Shown here piece after piece: positions 53,789 through 62,123 of a stretch of 64,000 nucleotides of DNA. The translations under genes and the position numbers were made by a program. This DNA comes from Dyadobacter endophyticus (GTDB lineage Bacteria; Bacteroidota; Bacteroidia; Cytophagales; Spirosomataceae), in assembly GCF_014641595.1 (NCBI RefSeq), contig NZ_BMIA01000002.1:930001-994000 (forward strand). Reading direction: 5' to 3'. Numbering within the stretch: the stretch's first letter is position 1; each line of letters begins with the position of its first letter. The notes beneath the pieces were generated by a model, which ran no database searches, was not told the DNA's origin, and saw nothing but the letters and a program-made list of their open reading frames with translations.

Positions 53789-55909
53789 TTAACTGATCCG
53801 ACTCCAGTTGGTTTCTTCCTTGCGCAGGTTTTCAAGATGGCTGCGGATAGGTTGGTAAACCGGCTGGAGTAGGTCGGGATCGGCTGTAAGGATCTCCTCC
53901 GCGGAGGCGCGCGCAGCCTTCAATATCTCCCCGTCCTGGGCCAGGTTGGCTACCAATAAATCCACCAATCCGCTTTGCTGCGTTCCTGAAATATCGCCGG
54001 GGCCGCGTAATTGCAAATCCACTTCCGCTATTTCAAAACCGTCGTTGGTACGGCACATGGTTTCGATACGCAGCTTGGTATCCTTGCTGAGCTTGTAATC
54101 GGTCATTAGAATACAATACGACTGCTCAGCACCTCGCCCTACCCTTCCGCGCAGCTGGTGCAATTGCGACAGCCCGAAGCGCTCCGCATTCTCGATCACC
54201 ATCACCGATGCATTCGGGACATTCACACCCACTTCGATGACCGTCGTCGCAACCATGATCTTCGTTTCGCCGCGCACGAAACGGCCCATTTCGAAATCCT
54301 TGTCCTGCGAACGCATTTTACCGTGCACAATACTCAGCGGCACGCCGGGAAATGCCCTTGCGACGCTTTCATAACCATCCATTAAATCCTTCAAATCCAT
54401 TTTTTCGGACTCTTCGATCAGCGGATACACCATATAAACCTGCCGTCCCTTCGCAATTTCTTCTTTCAAAAAACCGAAAACCGAAAGCCTGTGCTTATCA
54501 AAACGGTGCACTGTTTTAATAGGCTTGCGGCCGGCGGGCAGCTCATTAATAGCCGAAATATCGAGATCGCCGTACAGCGTCATCGCGAGCGTGCGCGGGA
54601 TGGGTGTGGCCGTCATCACGAGCATATGCGGGTTAATGTGCTTGTTTTTAGCCCAAAGCTTGGCACGTTGCGCTACGCCGAACCGATGCTGCTCATCGAT
54701 AATGCAAAGGCCGAGGTTTTTGAACTGCACCGCATCCTCGATCAGCGCATGGGTACCGACAATGATATGCAATGTGCCATTCAGCAGCTCACGGTGAATG
54801 ACGTCCCGCTCCTTCTTTTTGGTAGAACCTGTGAGCTTCGCAATAGTAATCCCGAGCAGGTCCGCAAACTTTTTGAGGCCCTGGTAATGCTGGTCGGTCA
54901 GGATTTCTGTCGGCGCCATCAGACAGGCCTGGGCGTCGTTATCCAATGCAAAAAGCATCGTAATGAATGCCACGATCGTCTTTCCGGACCCCACGTCCCC
55001 TTGCAGGAGGCGGTTCATTTGCTTTCCGGTTTTCAGGTCTTCGTGGATCTCGTGCAACACACGTATCTGTGCGCCTGTGAGTTTGAAAGGCAAATGCTGC
55101 TCGTAAAACTCCTTTACCAGCAAAGTCTTATCAAATATCAGCCCCGGATATTCAGTCTTATGCAGCAGCTTGTTTTTGATCAGCCGGAACTGGTTGTAGA
55201 ACAGCTCCTCGAATTTCAGGCGTCGCTGAGCCTGGTGCAATGTCCTCGCATCCTGCGGCAAGTGGAAATGCCAGAGCGCCTGTGCCTTGGAAATCAGCCG
55301 ATATTTTTGGGTGAGCGGCTCGGGCAATGTCTCGCGAATGTGCGTGTGCGAGATTTCCAGCAGACTCCGCACCATCTTGCTGATCGCCTTGCTGTCCAGA
55401 AACTTCTTGCGCAGTTTTTCAGTAAGCGGATAAATCGGCTGCCAATAGCCTGCCGTCGCGTTTTCCTGCGTCAGCACCTCTATTTCCGGGTGGGTAATGC
55501 TCCACTTTCCGCCGAAAAGCACGGGGTTTCCGTAAACGATATATTCCCCACCTCGTTTCAGCCACTTCTCATACCAGGAAATGCTCTGGAACCACACAAG
55601 CTCCAAATAGCCCGTTCCATCCTGAAACTGGCCAACGAGCCTTTTCTTATTACCTTCTCCTATCAACACAAAATCGCGCAAACGTCCTTTTACCTGCGCG
55701 GCGGTCATCTGTTCGTTCAGCTCACTTAGCTTGTGGAAAACACTGCGGTCCTCGTGCCGGAAAGGATAATGCTGGATAAGATCGCCAAATGTGAAAATAT
55801 TTAGCTCCTGATTGAGCAAGGCGGCTTTTTGCGGCCCCACGCCTTTCAGGAATTCGATCTTGGTGTCGAAAAAACGGGTTCTAACGGATGGGTTTGTTTC
55901 AGAAGTCAT
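53789..55909 (-). CDS. recG: ATP-dependent DNA helicase RecG
   Basis: 706-residue branch-migration helicase that rescues stalled forks and processes Holliday junctions. An N-terminal wedge/OB region (about 60-230, starting KIEFLKGVGPQKAALLNQE) is followed by helicase motifs: Q-rich FKLTGAQIRVLHEI, Walker A LLQGDVGSGKTIVA, DEQHRFGVAQR (motif II), MTATPIPRTLAMTLYGDL (III), and ATTVIEVGVNVPNASVMVIE, QLHQLRGRVGRG (V, VI). A normal-length, intact gene. Confidence 0.96.
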   Translation of the reverse strand: MTSETNPSVRTRFFDTKIEFLKGVGPQKAALLNQELNIFTFGDLIQHYPFRHEDRSVFHKLSELNEQMTAAQVKGRLRDFVLIGEGNKKRLVGQFQDGTGYLELVWFQSISWYEKWLKRGGEYIVYGNPVLFGGKWSITHPEIEVLTQENATAGYWQPIYPLTEKLRKKFLDSKAISKMVRSLLEISHTHIRETLPEPLTQKYRLISKAQALWHFHLPQDARTLHQAQRRLKFEELFYNQFRLIKNKLLHKTEYPGLIFDKTLLVKEFYEQHLPFKLTGAQIRVLHEIHEDLKTGKQMNRLLQGDVGSGKTIVAFITMLFALDNDAQACLMAPTEILTDQHYQGLKKFADLLGITIAKLTGSTKKKERDVIHRELLNGTLHIIVGTHALIEDAVQFKNLGLCIIDEQHRFGVAQRAKLWAKNKHINPHMLVMTATPIPRTLAMTLYGDLDISAINELPAGRKPIKTVHRFDKHRLSVFGFLKEEIAKGRQVYMVYPLIEESEKMDLKDLMDGYESVARAFPGVPLSIVHGKMRSQDKDFEMGRFVRGETKIMVATTVIEVGVNVPNASVMVIENAERFGLSQLHQLRGRVGRGAEQSYCILMTDYKLSKDTKLRIETMCRTNDGFEIAEVDLQLRGPGDISGTQQSGLVDLLVANLAQDGEILKAARASAEEILTADPDLLQPVYQPIRSHLENLRKEETNWSRIS

Positions 55910-55990
55910 TATTCAAATATAAACTGAAATACCCGAAAACACGGTTTTAACGGCTCAAATGTTAATCTCTGTTAACGGAGTAGCTAATCC

Positions 55991-56032
55991 GCCAAATTTG
56001 GCTACAACCCGCTTGATTCGCAACTTGCGAAT
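55991..56032. promoter_or_regulatory. Two palindromes upstream of the DUF2911 gene
   Basis: GCCAAATTTGGC (55991-56002, perfect 12-mer) and ATTCGCAA-C-TTGCGAAT (56016-56032, perfect 8-bp arms). Both lie in the divergent recG/DUF2911 gap, 60-100 nt upstream of the DUF2911 start. Their centres are 27-28 bp apart. They may be binding sites for a dimeric regulator. Confidence 0.45.
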
Positions 56033-56092
56033 GCTTTACTTGCTGCCTTGTATTTCAAAAACCACCAATCAATTACAAAATCTACACGCCTT

Positions 56093-56590
56093 ATGAAAAC
56101 CACATTGTTATCGCTTTTCCTGACCCTGATCGCATTCACCTGGGCATCCGCGCAAAGCCCGCACGTAACCGCCGACGGCAAGAATTTAAGCGTCAGATAC
56201 GGCCAACCTTCTAAAAAAGGCCGTGTATTGTTTGGCAAAGCTGGAAGCGGCAGTCTCGAACCATACGGCAAACCATGGCGTATCGGTGCTGACAGCGCTA
56301 CCACGATTACTTTCAAAAAAGACGCTACATTCGGCGGAAAGGCGATCAAAGCAGGCACTTATACCCTCTTCGCCACACCTAACGAGAAAGAATGGACCAT
56401 TATTCTGAACAGCCAGCTTGGCCAATGGGGTGCGTACAAATATGACGAGTACAAAAGCAAAGACGTAGCGCACATCACTGTTCCCAACAAGAATTACCCA
56501 GCTTCCCAGGAAAAACTGACCTTCACCGTGAAGGATAATTCTTTGGATTTCCAATGGGATAAGGTTGGATTCTCAGTGCCTGTGAAGTAA
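56093..56590 (+). CDS. DUF2911 exported protein
   Basis: 165 residues from ATG 56093 (MKTTLLSLFLTLIAFTWASA), which makes a clean signal peptide ending ASAQ-S. DUF2911 blocks follow: VRYGQPSKKGRVLFGK, WRIGADSATTITFKKDATFGG, then IKAGTYTLFATPNEKEWTII and a final LDFQWDKVGFSVPVK. The family is frequent in Bacteroidota and has no known activity; the fold is a beta-sandwich. It is followed by a very strong terminator. Confidence 0.93.
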   Translation: MKTTLLSLFLTLIAFTWASAQSPHVTADGKNLSVRYGQPSKKGRVLFGKAGSGSLEPYGKPWRIGADSATTITFKKDATFGGKAIKAGTYTLFATPNEKEWTIILNSQLGQWGAYKYDEYKSKDVAHITVPNKNYPASQEKLTFTVKDNSLDFQWDKVGFSVPVK

Positions 56591-56610
56591 TAAAAGTTAG
56601 TCCACGATAA

Positions 56611-56652
56611 AAGAAACAGGGTGCTTCCAAAAGTAGCACCCTGTTTCTTTTT
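56611..56652. terminator. Strong terminator between DUF2911 and the winged-helix gene
   Basis: Perfect 15-bp stem AAGAAACAGGGTGCT (56611-56625) / AGCACCCTGTTTCTT (56635-56649), 9-nt loop, then TTT. The A-rich other side makes it bidirectional, serving the convergent regulator that ends at 56681 too. Confidence 0.92.
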
Positions 56653-56680
56653 CGTTCCTCCCTATTCCCTTTCCTCCCTA

Positions 56681-56977
56681 TCACAAATTCTGCCTGATCA
56701 TATTCTCCAACACCTGTAAATGTTCCGCAAATGCCTTATGCCCGCCGTCGGTAGCCTTGTAGGTCGTAAGCGGCTTTCGGCCGTTGAACTGCTTCTGAAA
56801 TTCAATGTATTTGATCTCTTCCAAAGCTTTCAAATGCGAGGCGAGGTTGCCGTCGGTAAGCTGTAAAAGCTCTTTCAGTTCATTAAAACTGAGAGAATCG
56901 TTTACCACGAGCACGGACATAAGCCCAAGCCTGATCTTGCTTTCGAATACCTTATTAAACTTTTCTAACCACTCCAT
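56681..56977 (-). CDS. Winged-helix transcriptional regulator (HTH_34/ArsR-MarR-like)
   Basis: 98-residue regulator from ATG 56977 (MEWLEKFNKVFESKIRLGLM); the longer frame to 57109 adds 44 Arg/Cys-rich residues that overlap the upstream gene. The winged helix is LSFNELKELLQLTDGNLASHLKALEEIKYIEF, followed by a wing with NGRKPLTTYKATDGGHKAF. The family usually sits next to small membrane proteins that it co-occurs with. Here the membrane gene is 31 nt upstream on the same strand, so they form one operon. Confidence 0.88.
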   Translation of the reverse strand: MEWLEKFNKVFESKIRLGLMSVLVVNDSLSFNELKELLQLTDGNLASHLKALEEIKYIEFQKQFNGRKPLTTYKATDGGHKAFAEHLQVLENMIRQNL

Positions 56978-57008
56978 TACAGGTTCCCTGTGACGCGGAC
57001 GTCGAGTT

Positions 57009-58181
57009 TTATTGATTGGCTTCCAGAAACAGCATAGCATCGCGGTTGCGGAGCCACACAGCCTGGTCGCGTTGATTATTGGCGGCCATCGTAAATCCCG
57101 AGCCCACAAGGCCTGTTCCTACCGACACCCAGAAAAAGGTTTTCAGATTGTCGCGATTGCCGGTGAGCAACGAGATGATAGAGCCCGCGGAGCCAGCCAG
57201 CGATATGACCAGGCCAATGCTGCGCGTTCTTCTGGATTTCAGGTAAAGGCCGAGGCCTTCCGGCGAAACCATAAATTCGTTCCTTAATGCCTTCTGCCCA
57301 CTATAAACGATATTATTTTTGACAAAACTATTCCCATTTCTCCAATAAATGGTTTCCTTATCGTACCATTTTCTCGCTTTTGAGGCAGTACTGTCCGACG
57401 CCACCTGCCCTTGCGCCGAACAAACCGAGCCCGTGACAACCAAAAGCAGTACCACTACAAAGCCCGATTTTCCGCCGATGCGACGGTCGCCGCTGCGACG
57501 GTCGCCTGGAACCTCACCGTCTGGCAGCTCGCCGCCTGGCAGCTTCTCTCTTTCGTAGCGATTGTACATGGTGAGGCCGTAAACGATATGCAAAAGACCG
57601 AAGCCTATCCCCCAAAATATCAACGAATACCCCGTCAGGAACAGCGCAATGCAGCCGATACCGATTTCAGAAATACCCATATAAAACACTTCCGGGTAGG
57701 TAAAGCGGCTTGCATTCACCAGCGCCAGGCCGTAAAACAGCAGCGTCACAGGAAAAACCAGCCAAACGAAGCCGTAATGCAGCATCGCGAGACAAAATAT
57801 ACCGCCGGTCATCAAGGGGATCAGCATGGCGATCAGCAGGCGCTTCGAGCTGCCATTCCATACAGTCAGGCCTTTTTTGCGGCCTCTGCGGACTGTAAGG
57901 ATAATGCAAACCGCCAGCGAGAACACCAGCACACAAACGCCGTCGACGAGCAGGAACCCGATCACATCGGCACGTGAATGCCCTTTGTAAGTTCCGAGCG
58001 GGATCAGGATCTCGGCCAGCCAGTCCGTTTTGAAGCGAATGTATGCGACACCGGCTCCGATGAGCGCGAAAACACCGGCAAATACGCCGCTCAAACCGCT
58101 AAGAGATAAGAACTTGGACGACCGCTCCATCAGGTTGCGGATTTCGTTCAAGGTGTGCAAAGAATCCTGATTCGGGTTCAT
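57009..58181 (-). CDS. Membrane protein fused to a second, exported-type protein
   Basis: 390 residues that look like two proteins in one frame. Residues 1-215: about six transmembrane segments ending MYNRYEREK, like the membrane partner often found with HTH_34 regulators. Residues 216-240: a repeat linker, LPGGE-LPDGE-VPGDRR-SGDRR, from 15-nt DNA repeats at 57479-57545. Residues 241-390: a segment that reads as a complete signal peptide (SGFVVVLLLVVTGSVCSAQG) followed by a small domain with another hydrophobic hairpin. No function known. Loss of a stop between two genes is the likeliest origin; an assembly or sequencing error cannot be excluded. Confidence 0.7.
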   Translation of the reverse strand: MNPNQDSLHTLNEIRNLMERSSKFLSLSGLSGVFAGVFALIGAGVAYIRFKTDWLAEILIPLGTYKGHSRADVIGFLLVDGVCVLVFSLAVCIILTVRRGRKKGLTVWNGSSKRLLIAMLIPLMTGGIFCLAMLHYGFVWLVFPVTLLFYGLALVNASRFTYPEVFYMGISEIGIGCIALFLTGYSLIFWGIGFGLLHIVYGLTMYNRYEREKLPGGELPDGEVPGDRRSGDRRIGGKSGFVVVLLLVVTGSVCSAQGQVASDSTASKARKWYDKETIYWRNGNSFVKNNIVYSGQKALRNEFMVSPEGLGLYLKSRRTRSIGLVISLAGSAGSIISLLTGNRDNLKTFFWVSVGTGLVGSGFTMAANNQRDQAVWLRNRDAMLFLEANQ

Positions 58182-58235
58182 AAGCGTATAAATGTAATGT
58201 CAGTCAGTATTTGTCAGAAATAGTCACTTGCGATA

Positions 58236-58610
58236 CTAAAAGAGCAGCAGGATTTTTGGGATAAATACAATTCCTCCCACTATGACCGCCGAAATGGCCA
58301 GCAGCAACACGCCGGCGGCTGCGGTATCTTTCACTACTTTAATGACCGGATGATAATCGGCCGAAACGAGGTCGGCCAGCTTTTCAATAGCGGTATTAAA
58401 TGCCTCCGCTGCCCACACCAGTGCAATCTGGATCACTATAATGCACCATTCGGTAGCCGAGATATGGAAAAATATGCCTGCAATGGCAACTACCACGCAG
58501 GCTATCAGGTGAATACGCGCATTGTTTTCGTAACGGAACAGGCTGTAAATCCCCGCACCTGCATAACGGAAGCTTCGGACGGCTTTAAGAATATCGATGG
58601 GTCCGTTCAT
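58236..58610 (-). CDS. dgkA: Diacylglycerol kinase family protein (DgkA type)
   Basis: 124-residue three-helix membrane kinase of the DgkA/undecaprenol kinase family. Signature EAFNTAIEKLADLVSADYHP with VVKDTAAAGVLL holds the catalytic Glu and the Lys-Asp pair; the N terminus has SFRYAGAGIYSLFRYENNARIHL. It phosphorylates diacylglycerol or undecaprenol in the inner membrane. Its start overlaps the end of the DUF1361 gene by 26 bp, so the two are co-transcribed. Confidence 0.9.
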   Translation of the reverse strand: MNGPIDILKAVRSFRYAGAGIYSLFRYENNARIHLIACVVVAIAGIFFHISATEWCIIVIQIALVWAAEAFNTAIEKLADLVSADYHPVIKVVKDTAAAGVLLLAISAVIVGGIVFIPKILLLF

Positions 58611-59265
58611 GTTGTTTCAATTCGGCAAAAATATGGAACGCAAAGTACAACAACATGAGCACGAACGAAAACGTAATAGTGTGTTTGATCGCCAGCGGGT
58701 CCCTCATGCTGTGGTAGATGCCCTTCGCGAGTGCCCCCGGCTGCGTGACGATGTCCCAGCTGTTCCAGCGGCCGTAACGCCCCAGGAAGATCCCGAAACC
58801 GCTCAGTACCATCGAATTCAGGATCGCAAACCATGCCAGGCGTTCATTCCAGCGATGAGCAATAATGCGGTGGACAATGCGGATGCTGTAAAGGCCGGTC
58901 ATGAAACCTGCCAGGGAGAATGTGAATATCATCAATGCGTCGTACCAGATCATGTTTTCCGGTACAAAACGAAGGTGCTTCAAATCCGTGATGATGTAGG
59001 GGGCGTTGGGGAAAAACAGCAGCCAAACCGCTAAATAGATCATCAAAAGACCGAACGGCACCTGCCGGCGCTTTTCCGTTTCCCAAACCCATTTAATGAA
59101 TAGCAGCGGTACCCACGCAAGGAACAGGTTCCAGGCCAGAAAAATGAAATTCCAGCTTTCCAGGACAATCCTGACAGATAATAGCGCCATCGCCGCGACA
59201 GAAACAAATGCAAGGAGTGCCACTTTCAAATTGCTCTCCAGATAGTTGACCAGGTTTCTCAGCAT
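58585..59265 (-). CDS. DUF1361 membrane protein
   Basis: 226-residue polytopic protein, about six helices, with the DUF1361 marks FLAWNLFLAWVPLLF, LLFFPNAPYIITDLKHL and the late FGIFLGRYGRWNSWD. Function unknown. It overlaps dgkA by 26 bp at its 3' end. Of several ATGs near the 5' end I keep 59265 (MLRNLVNYLESNLKVALL). Confidence 0.9.
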   Translation of the reverse strand: MLRNLVNYLESNLKVALLAFVSVAAMALLSVRIVLESWNFIFLAWNLFLAWVPLLFIKWVWETEKRRQVPFGLLMIYLAVWLLFFPNAPYIITDLKHLRFVPENMIWYDALMIFTFSLAGFMTGLYSIRIVHRIIAHRWNERLAWFAILNSMVLSGFGIFLGRYGRWNSWDIVTQPGALAKGIYHSMRDPLAIKHTITFSFVLMLLYFAFHIFAELKQHERTHRYS

Positions 59266-59377
59266 TGTTTAAGTTTGTTTTAAAGTACTTTGAAATACAA
59301 AGTTAATATAAAACAACTCAGAACTCCAACAACACCGGCTGGATTTAAATTAAAGAAAGGTTACTTTTAATGGAAGA

Positions 59378-60307
59378 TCACTTTTTATTATTGGCTGTGA
59401 ATGCTTTCATCATTGCCCATTCCCTGCCGACAGTTTTGGCCTTGAAAGTCTCCAGACAACCCCGATCCTGCAACGTAATGTAGCATGTTTTGCCATTCTT
59501 ACCTCCGAAACAGATATTCGATACTTTCTTTCCGATTGTGTGAATGGTATGGATCACTTTTCCTTCGGGCGAAAGCACGGCTACCTCGCCTTTGCCGTGA
59601 CGTGCAATGTAGAGATTACCATGCACATCGCAGCGCATGCCATCCATGCCGCCGTCCTCAAAATGATGCAGTAATTTTTTATTGGACAATGTGCCGTCCG
59701 GCGCCAAGTCGAACGCCCATACATTTCGCTGGACACTTTCGTTAACGTACAATTTCTTTTCGTCGGGGCTTATGTCGATGCCGTTGGTGGTTCCCATATT
59801 TCCAAAAGCCAGGCTCACTTTTCCTTCGGGCGTAATGTGCCAGATTTGTCCGGTACCCTCTTTCCAGTTCGGATCGGAGGCAAAAATATGGCCGGAGGCA
59901 GTTACCGCCAGATCGTTCGGTTGGTTCATTTTCGGCTCGTTGGCAAAAACGGAAACATCTTTGGTGATCATATCCACTTTCAGGATATTATGGCCTGTGA
60001 AATCGGCCACGTAAAATGTGTTTTTGTTTACAAACCGGATGCCATTGCCCGTGCTGCCTTTGGGCAAAGTCACGAAAAAACTCGCATTGCCCTTTTTGCT
60101 GATCTGGGCGATCGTACCGTCCCGTGCGAAGTTGACGGCGTAGACATTCCCGTCTTCGTCTACGGCAGGGCCTTCGCAGTTGCTTGTGAACTCTCCCTCA
60201 TTGGAGAATTTTTTGCTTTTAGTCTGCGCCCGGGCGGTTACCGGCAATAAGAATGCAACAGCGAGGAGGAATGTTAAAATTCTGGTCATAGGGTAATGTC
60301 TCTTCAA
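59378..60307 (-). CDS. SMP-30/gluconolactonase/LRE-family exported protein
   Basis: 309-residue six-bladed beta-propeller with a signal peptide (ILTFLLAVAFLLPVTARAQ-T). Family blocks: EGPAVDEDGNVYAVNF, FVNKNTFYVADFTGHNILKV, MNQPNDLAVTASGHIFASDP, TNGIDISPDEKKLYVNES and DGMRCDVHGNLYIARHG, with the Glu/Asn/Asp residues that bind the divalent metal. It probably hydrolyses sugar lactones in the periplasm. It lies 3 nt after the thioredoxin-like gene, so they form an operon. Confidence 0.9.
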   Translation of the reverse strand: MKRHYPMTRILTFLLAVAFLLPVTARAQTKSKKFSNEGEFTSNCEGPAVDEDGNVYAVNFARDGTIAQISKKGNASFFVTLPKGSTGNGIRFVNKNTFYVADFTGHNILKVDMITKDVSVFANEPKMNQPNDLAVTASGHIFASDPNWKEGTGQIWHITPEGKVSLAFGNMGTTNGIDISPDEKKLYVNESVQRNVWAFDLAPDGTLSNKKLLHHFEDGGMDGMRCDVHGNLYIARHGKGEVAVLSPEGKVIHTIHTIGKKVSNICFGGKNGKTCYITLQDRGCLETFKAKTVGREWAMMKAFTANNKK

Positions 60308-60310
60308 AAA

Positions 60311-60961
60311 TCACTGGTTTTTCCACTTGATGGCGCAGCCCACCGGTTTGGTGATGGTAGTTACCACAGGTTTTCCCCCTGCAAGATTGGTAACCGCCTC
60401 GTCGACGTACAATTTAGTCACACCGGAGGCGTCCTGCGGGTTATCGTCGATCATACCCATGTACCGAACCACGAATTGTGTGCCACTTTTTTGCAACACA
60501 AATACCTGCGGTGTACGACCGGCCCCGAATTTCCGTGCTACCTGCTGCGTATCGTCTACAAGATAAGGATAACCATAATGCTTGGCAGTAGAACGCTCCT
60601 TCATTTTTTCGAAAGTATCGTCCTGATGCGTCCCGGGGTCACTCGGGTTGATTGCTATCACCGGGTACCCCTGGCCGGCAAACTTGCCGTTCAGTGCAAT
60701 AATCCGGTCTTCGTAAGCTTTTGCAAACGGACAATGATTACTGGTAAAAACCACGATTACGCCCTTCGAACTGGCGAAATCGGAGAGGGAGACCATATTT
60801 CCATCGGTGTTTTTCAAACGGAAGGCCGATACGGCATCGCCTACCTGGTATCCTCCCTGCCCCTGAGTGCTGCCTCCATCCCCTGTTCGTGCATAACCGG
60901 AGCGCCCGAACAATGTGAGGAACAGGACCACCAAAACCCACCAACTAACTTTTATTTTCAT
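60311..60961 (-). CDS. Thioredoxin-fold (AhpC/TSA-type) exported protein
   Basis: 216 residues with a signal peptide (WWVLVVLFLTLFGRSGYA) and a redoxin domain: VGDAVSAFRLKNTDGNMVSL, GVIVVFTSNHCPFAKAYEDR, then FGAGRTPQVFVL with the cis-Pro. The active site is a single Cys (NHCPFA) where classic thioredoxins have CxxC, so it is peroxiredoxin- or thiol-oxidoreductase-like. One more Cys (GCAIKW) lies near the C terminus. Probably periplasmic. It heads the operon with the SMP-30-like gene. Confidence 0.88.
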   Translation of the reverse strand: MKIKVSWWVLVVLFLTLFGRSGYARTGDGGSTQGQGGYQVGDAVSAFRLKNTDGNMVSLSDFASSKGVIVVFTSNHCPFAKAYEDRIIALNGKFAGQGYPVIAINPSDPGTHQDDTFEKMKERSTAKHYGYPYLVDDTQQVARKFGAGRTPQVFVLQKSGTQFVVRYMGMIDDNPQDASGVTKLYVDEAVTNLAGGKPVVTTITKPVGCAIKWKNQ

Positions 60962-61310
60962 GTTTTCTAAATCTAATATCTCTTAGACCTGAATATCAGG
61001 CAAAAGTAAAAGCGCTGCTTGTTAAACTTTGTTAAGGCATTCCATTACGCGCAATGTCTAAACGCGGGAGTTCCCCCGAACCATATAAAGGCAGCTTTTG
61101 GCCTATTTTTAACTACATCGGACACATATAGTTCCTATGCTGTCTGCCCCTGTCCATGACAACCAAGTACCGTATAACCCTGAATGCGGTCATGGGAAGT
61201 TGCGAGATATTAAAAAAAGAGGAATATTCCGCCTAATGCATTGTGATTCTGCCACTCTCTTTTTATCTTTGCACCTCAAAATTTGAATCCAGTTTAATAT
61301 AATTATTAAC
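60962..61310. other. 349-bp non-coding gap before rplU
   Basis: Separates the divergent redoxin and rplU genes. Apart from the rplU promoter near the right end I see only short chance frames (the longest plausible, a 14-codon frame at about 61190-61234, has no support). The gap may hold a 5' leader, but no folded RNA family was recognised. Confidence 0.6.
61241..61271 (+). promoter_or_regulatory. Promoter of rplU-rpmA
   Basis: TATCTTTG at 61264-61271 is a perfect TAnnTTTG -7 element; TTG at 61241-61243 lies 20 bp upstream in the -33 position. Transcription should start about 30 nt before the rplU ATG, leaving a short A/T-rich leader. Confidence 0.65.
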
Positions 61311-61622
61311 ATGTACGCAATCGTAGAAATCGCAGGTCAGCAATTTAAAGTTGAAAAGGGTCGCGAAATCTTCACGCATAGGCTTGAAGGTGACGTGAAC
61401 GCTGCACTTGTATTTGACAAAGTCCTTCTCGTTGATAACGGAGGCACAGTACAGGTAGGTCTTCCGACAGTAGCAGGTGCTTCTGTAAAAGCAACTGTTC
61501 TTGAACACCTCAAAGGTGAGAAAGTGATCGTTTTCAAAAAGAAACGTCGTAAAGGATACCGTGTGAAAAACGGTCACCGTCAGTATCTGACCAAAATCAG
61601 CATCGACGAAATCGTTGCATAA
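61311..61622 (+). CDS. rplU: 50S ribosomal protein L21
   Basis: 103-residue L21, starting MYAIVEIAGQQFKVEKGREI and ending in the basic RRKGYRVKNGHRQYLTKISI block that contacts 23S rRNA. It lies 61 nt upstream of rpmA, the near-universal gene order. Codon use is that of a highly expressed gene (many GGT, CGT, AAA codons compared with neighbours). Confidence 0.98.
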   Translation: MYAIVEIAGQQFKVEKGREIFTHRLEGDVNAALVFDKVLLVDNGGTVQVGLPTVAGASVKATVLEHLKGEKVIVFKKKRRKGYRVKNGHRQYLTKISIDEIVA

Positions 61623-61683
61623 TTCACCTGGCGGAAGCCGGAATCAGTTCAAACAGGAAATTACAATTTAAGTATAAGATATC

Positions 61684-61962
61684 ATGGCACATAAGAAAGG
61701 TGTAGGTAGCTCGAAAAACGGACGTGAATCGGAAAGCAAGCGTCTTGGCGTAAAACTATTCGGTGGCCAGTTGGCAAAAGCAGGTAACATCCTGGTTCGT
61801 CAGCGTGGAACCAAGCACAACCCAGGTAAAAACGTTGGTATCGGCCGCGACCACACATTGTTCGCATTGGTTGATGGTAACGTAGTGTTCCGTAAGACCC
61901 GTGAAAACAGATCTTACGTTCACATCGAACCGATCGCGGTTGAAGCTGCTGCGGAAGCGTAA
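61684..61962 (+). CDS. rpmA: 50S ribosomal protein L27
   Basis: 92-residue L27: MAHKKGVGSSKNGRESESKR, then FGGQLAKAGNILVRQRGTKH and IGRDHTLFALVDG. The N terminus begins directly with MAHKKG, with no cleavable N-terminal extension of the Firmicutes type. Second gene of the rplU operon. Confidence 0.98.
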   Translation: MAHKKGVGSSKNGRESESKRLGVKLFGGQLAKAGNILVRQRGTKHNPGKNVGIGRDHTLFALVDGNVVFRKTRENRSYVHIEPIAVEAAAEA

Positions 61963-61999
61963 TCCAACGCAACGACAGCACTTCCCAAAGAAGTAAAGG

Positions 62000-62032
62000 A
62001 ACCCGTCAGACACCAGTTTGACGGGTTTTTTA
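62000..62032 (+). terminator. Terminator of rplU-rpmA
   Basis: Perfect 9-bp stem AACCCGTCA (62000-62008) / TGACGGGTT (62019-62027) followed by TTTTA, 37 nt after the rpmA stop. Confidence 0.88.
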
Positions 62033-62123
62033 TTGGTTAATGCGGAGGCCACCAAACCAAAAGGCCGCATTCGGTGTTCTCTAAGCCGGAAAGTTGTTTT
62101 ACCCTATCATTATCGACCATCCA

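Noticed and set aside
54491..55729. 412-codon frame on the plus strand
   Set aside because: It lies entirely antisense to recG, which has all helicase motifs. The antisense product has no recognisable domain; high third-position GC explains the long open frame.
61190..61234. 14-codon frame in the rplU leader region
   Set aside because: No supporting features; it ends before the mapped -7 element and so lies outside the rplU transcript.
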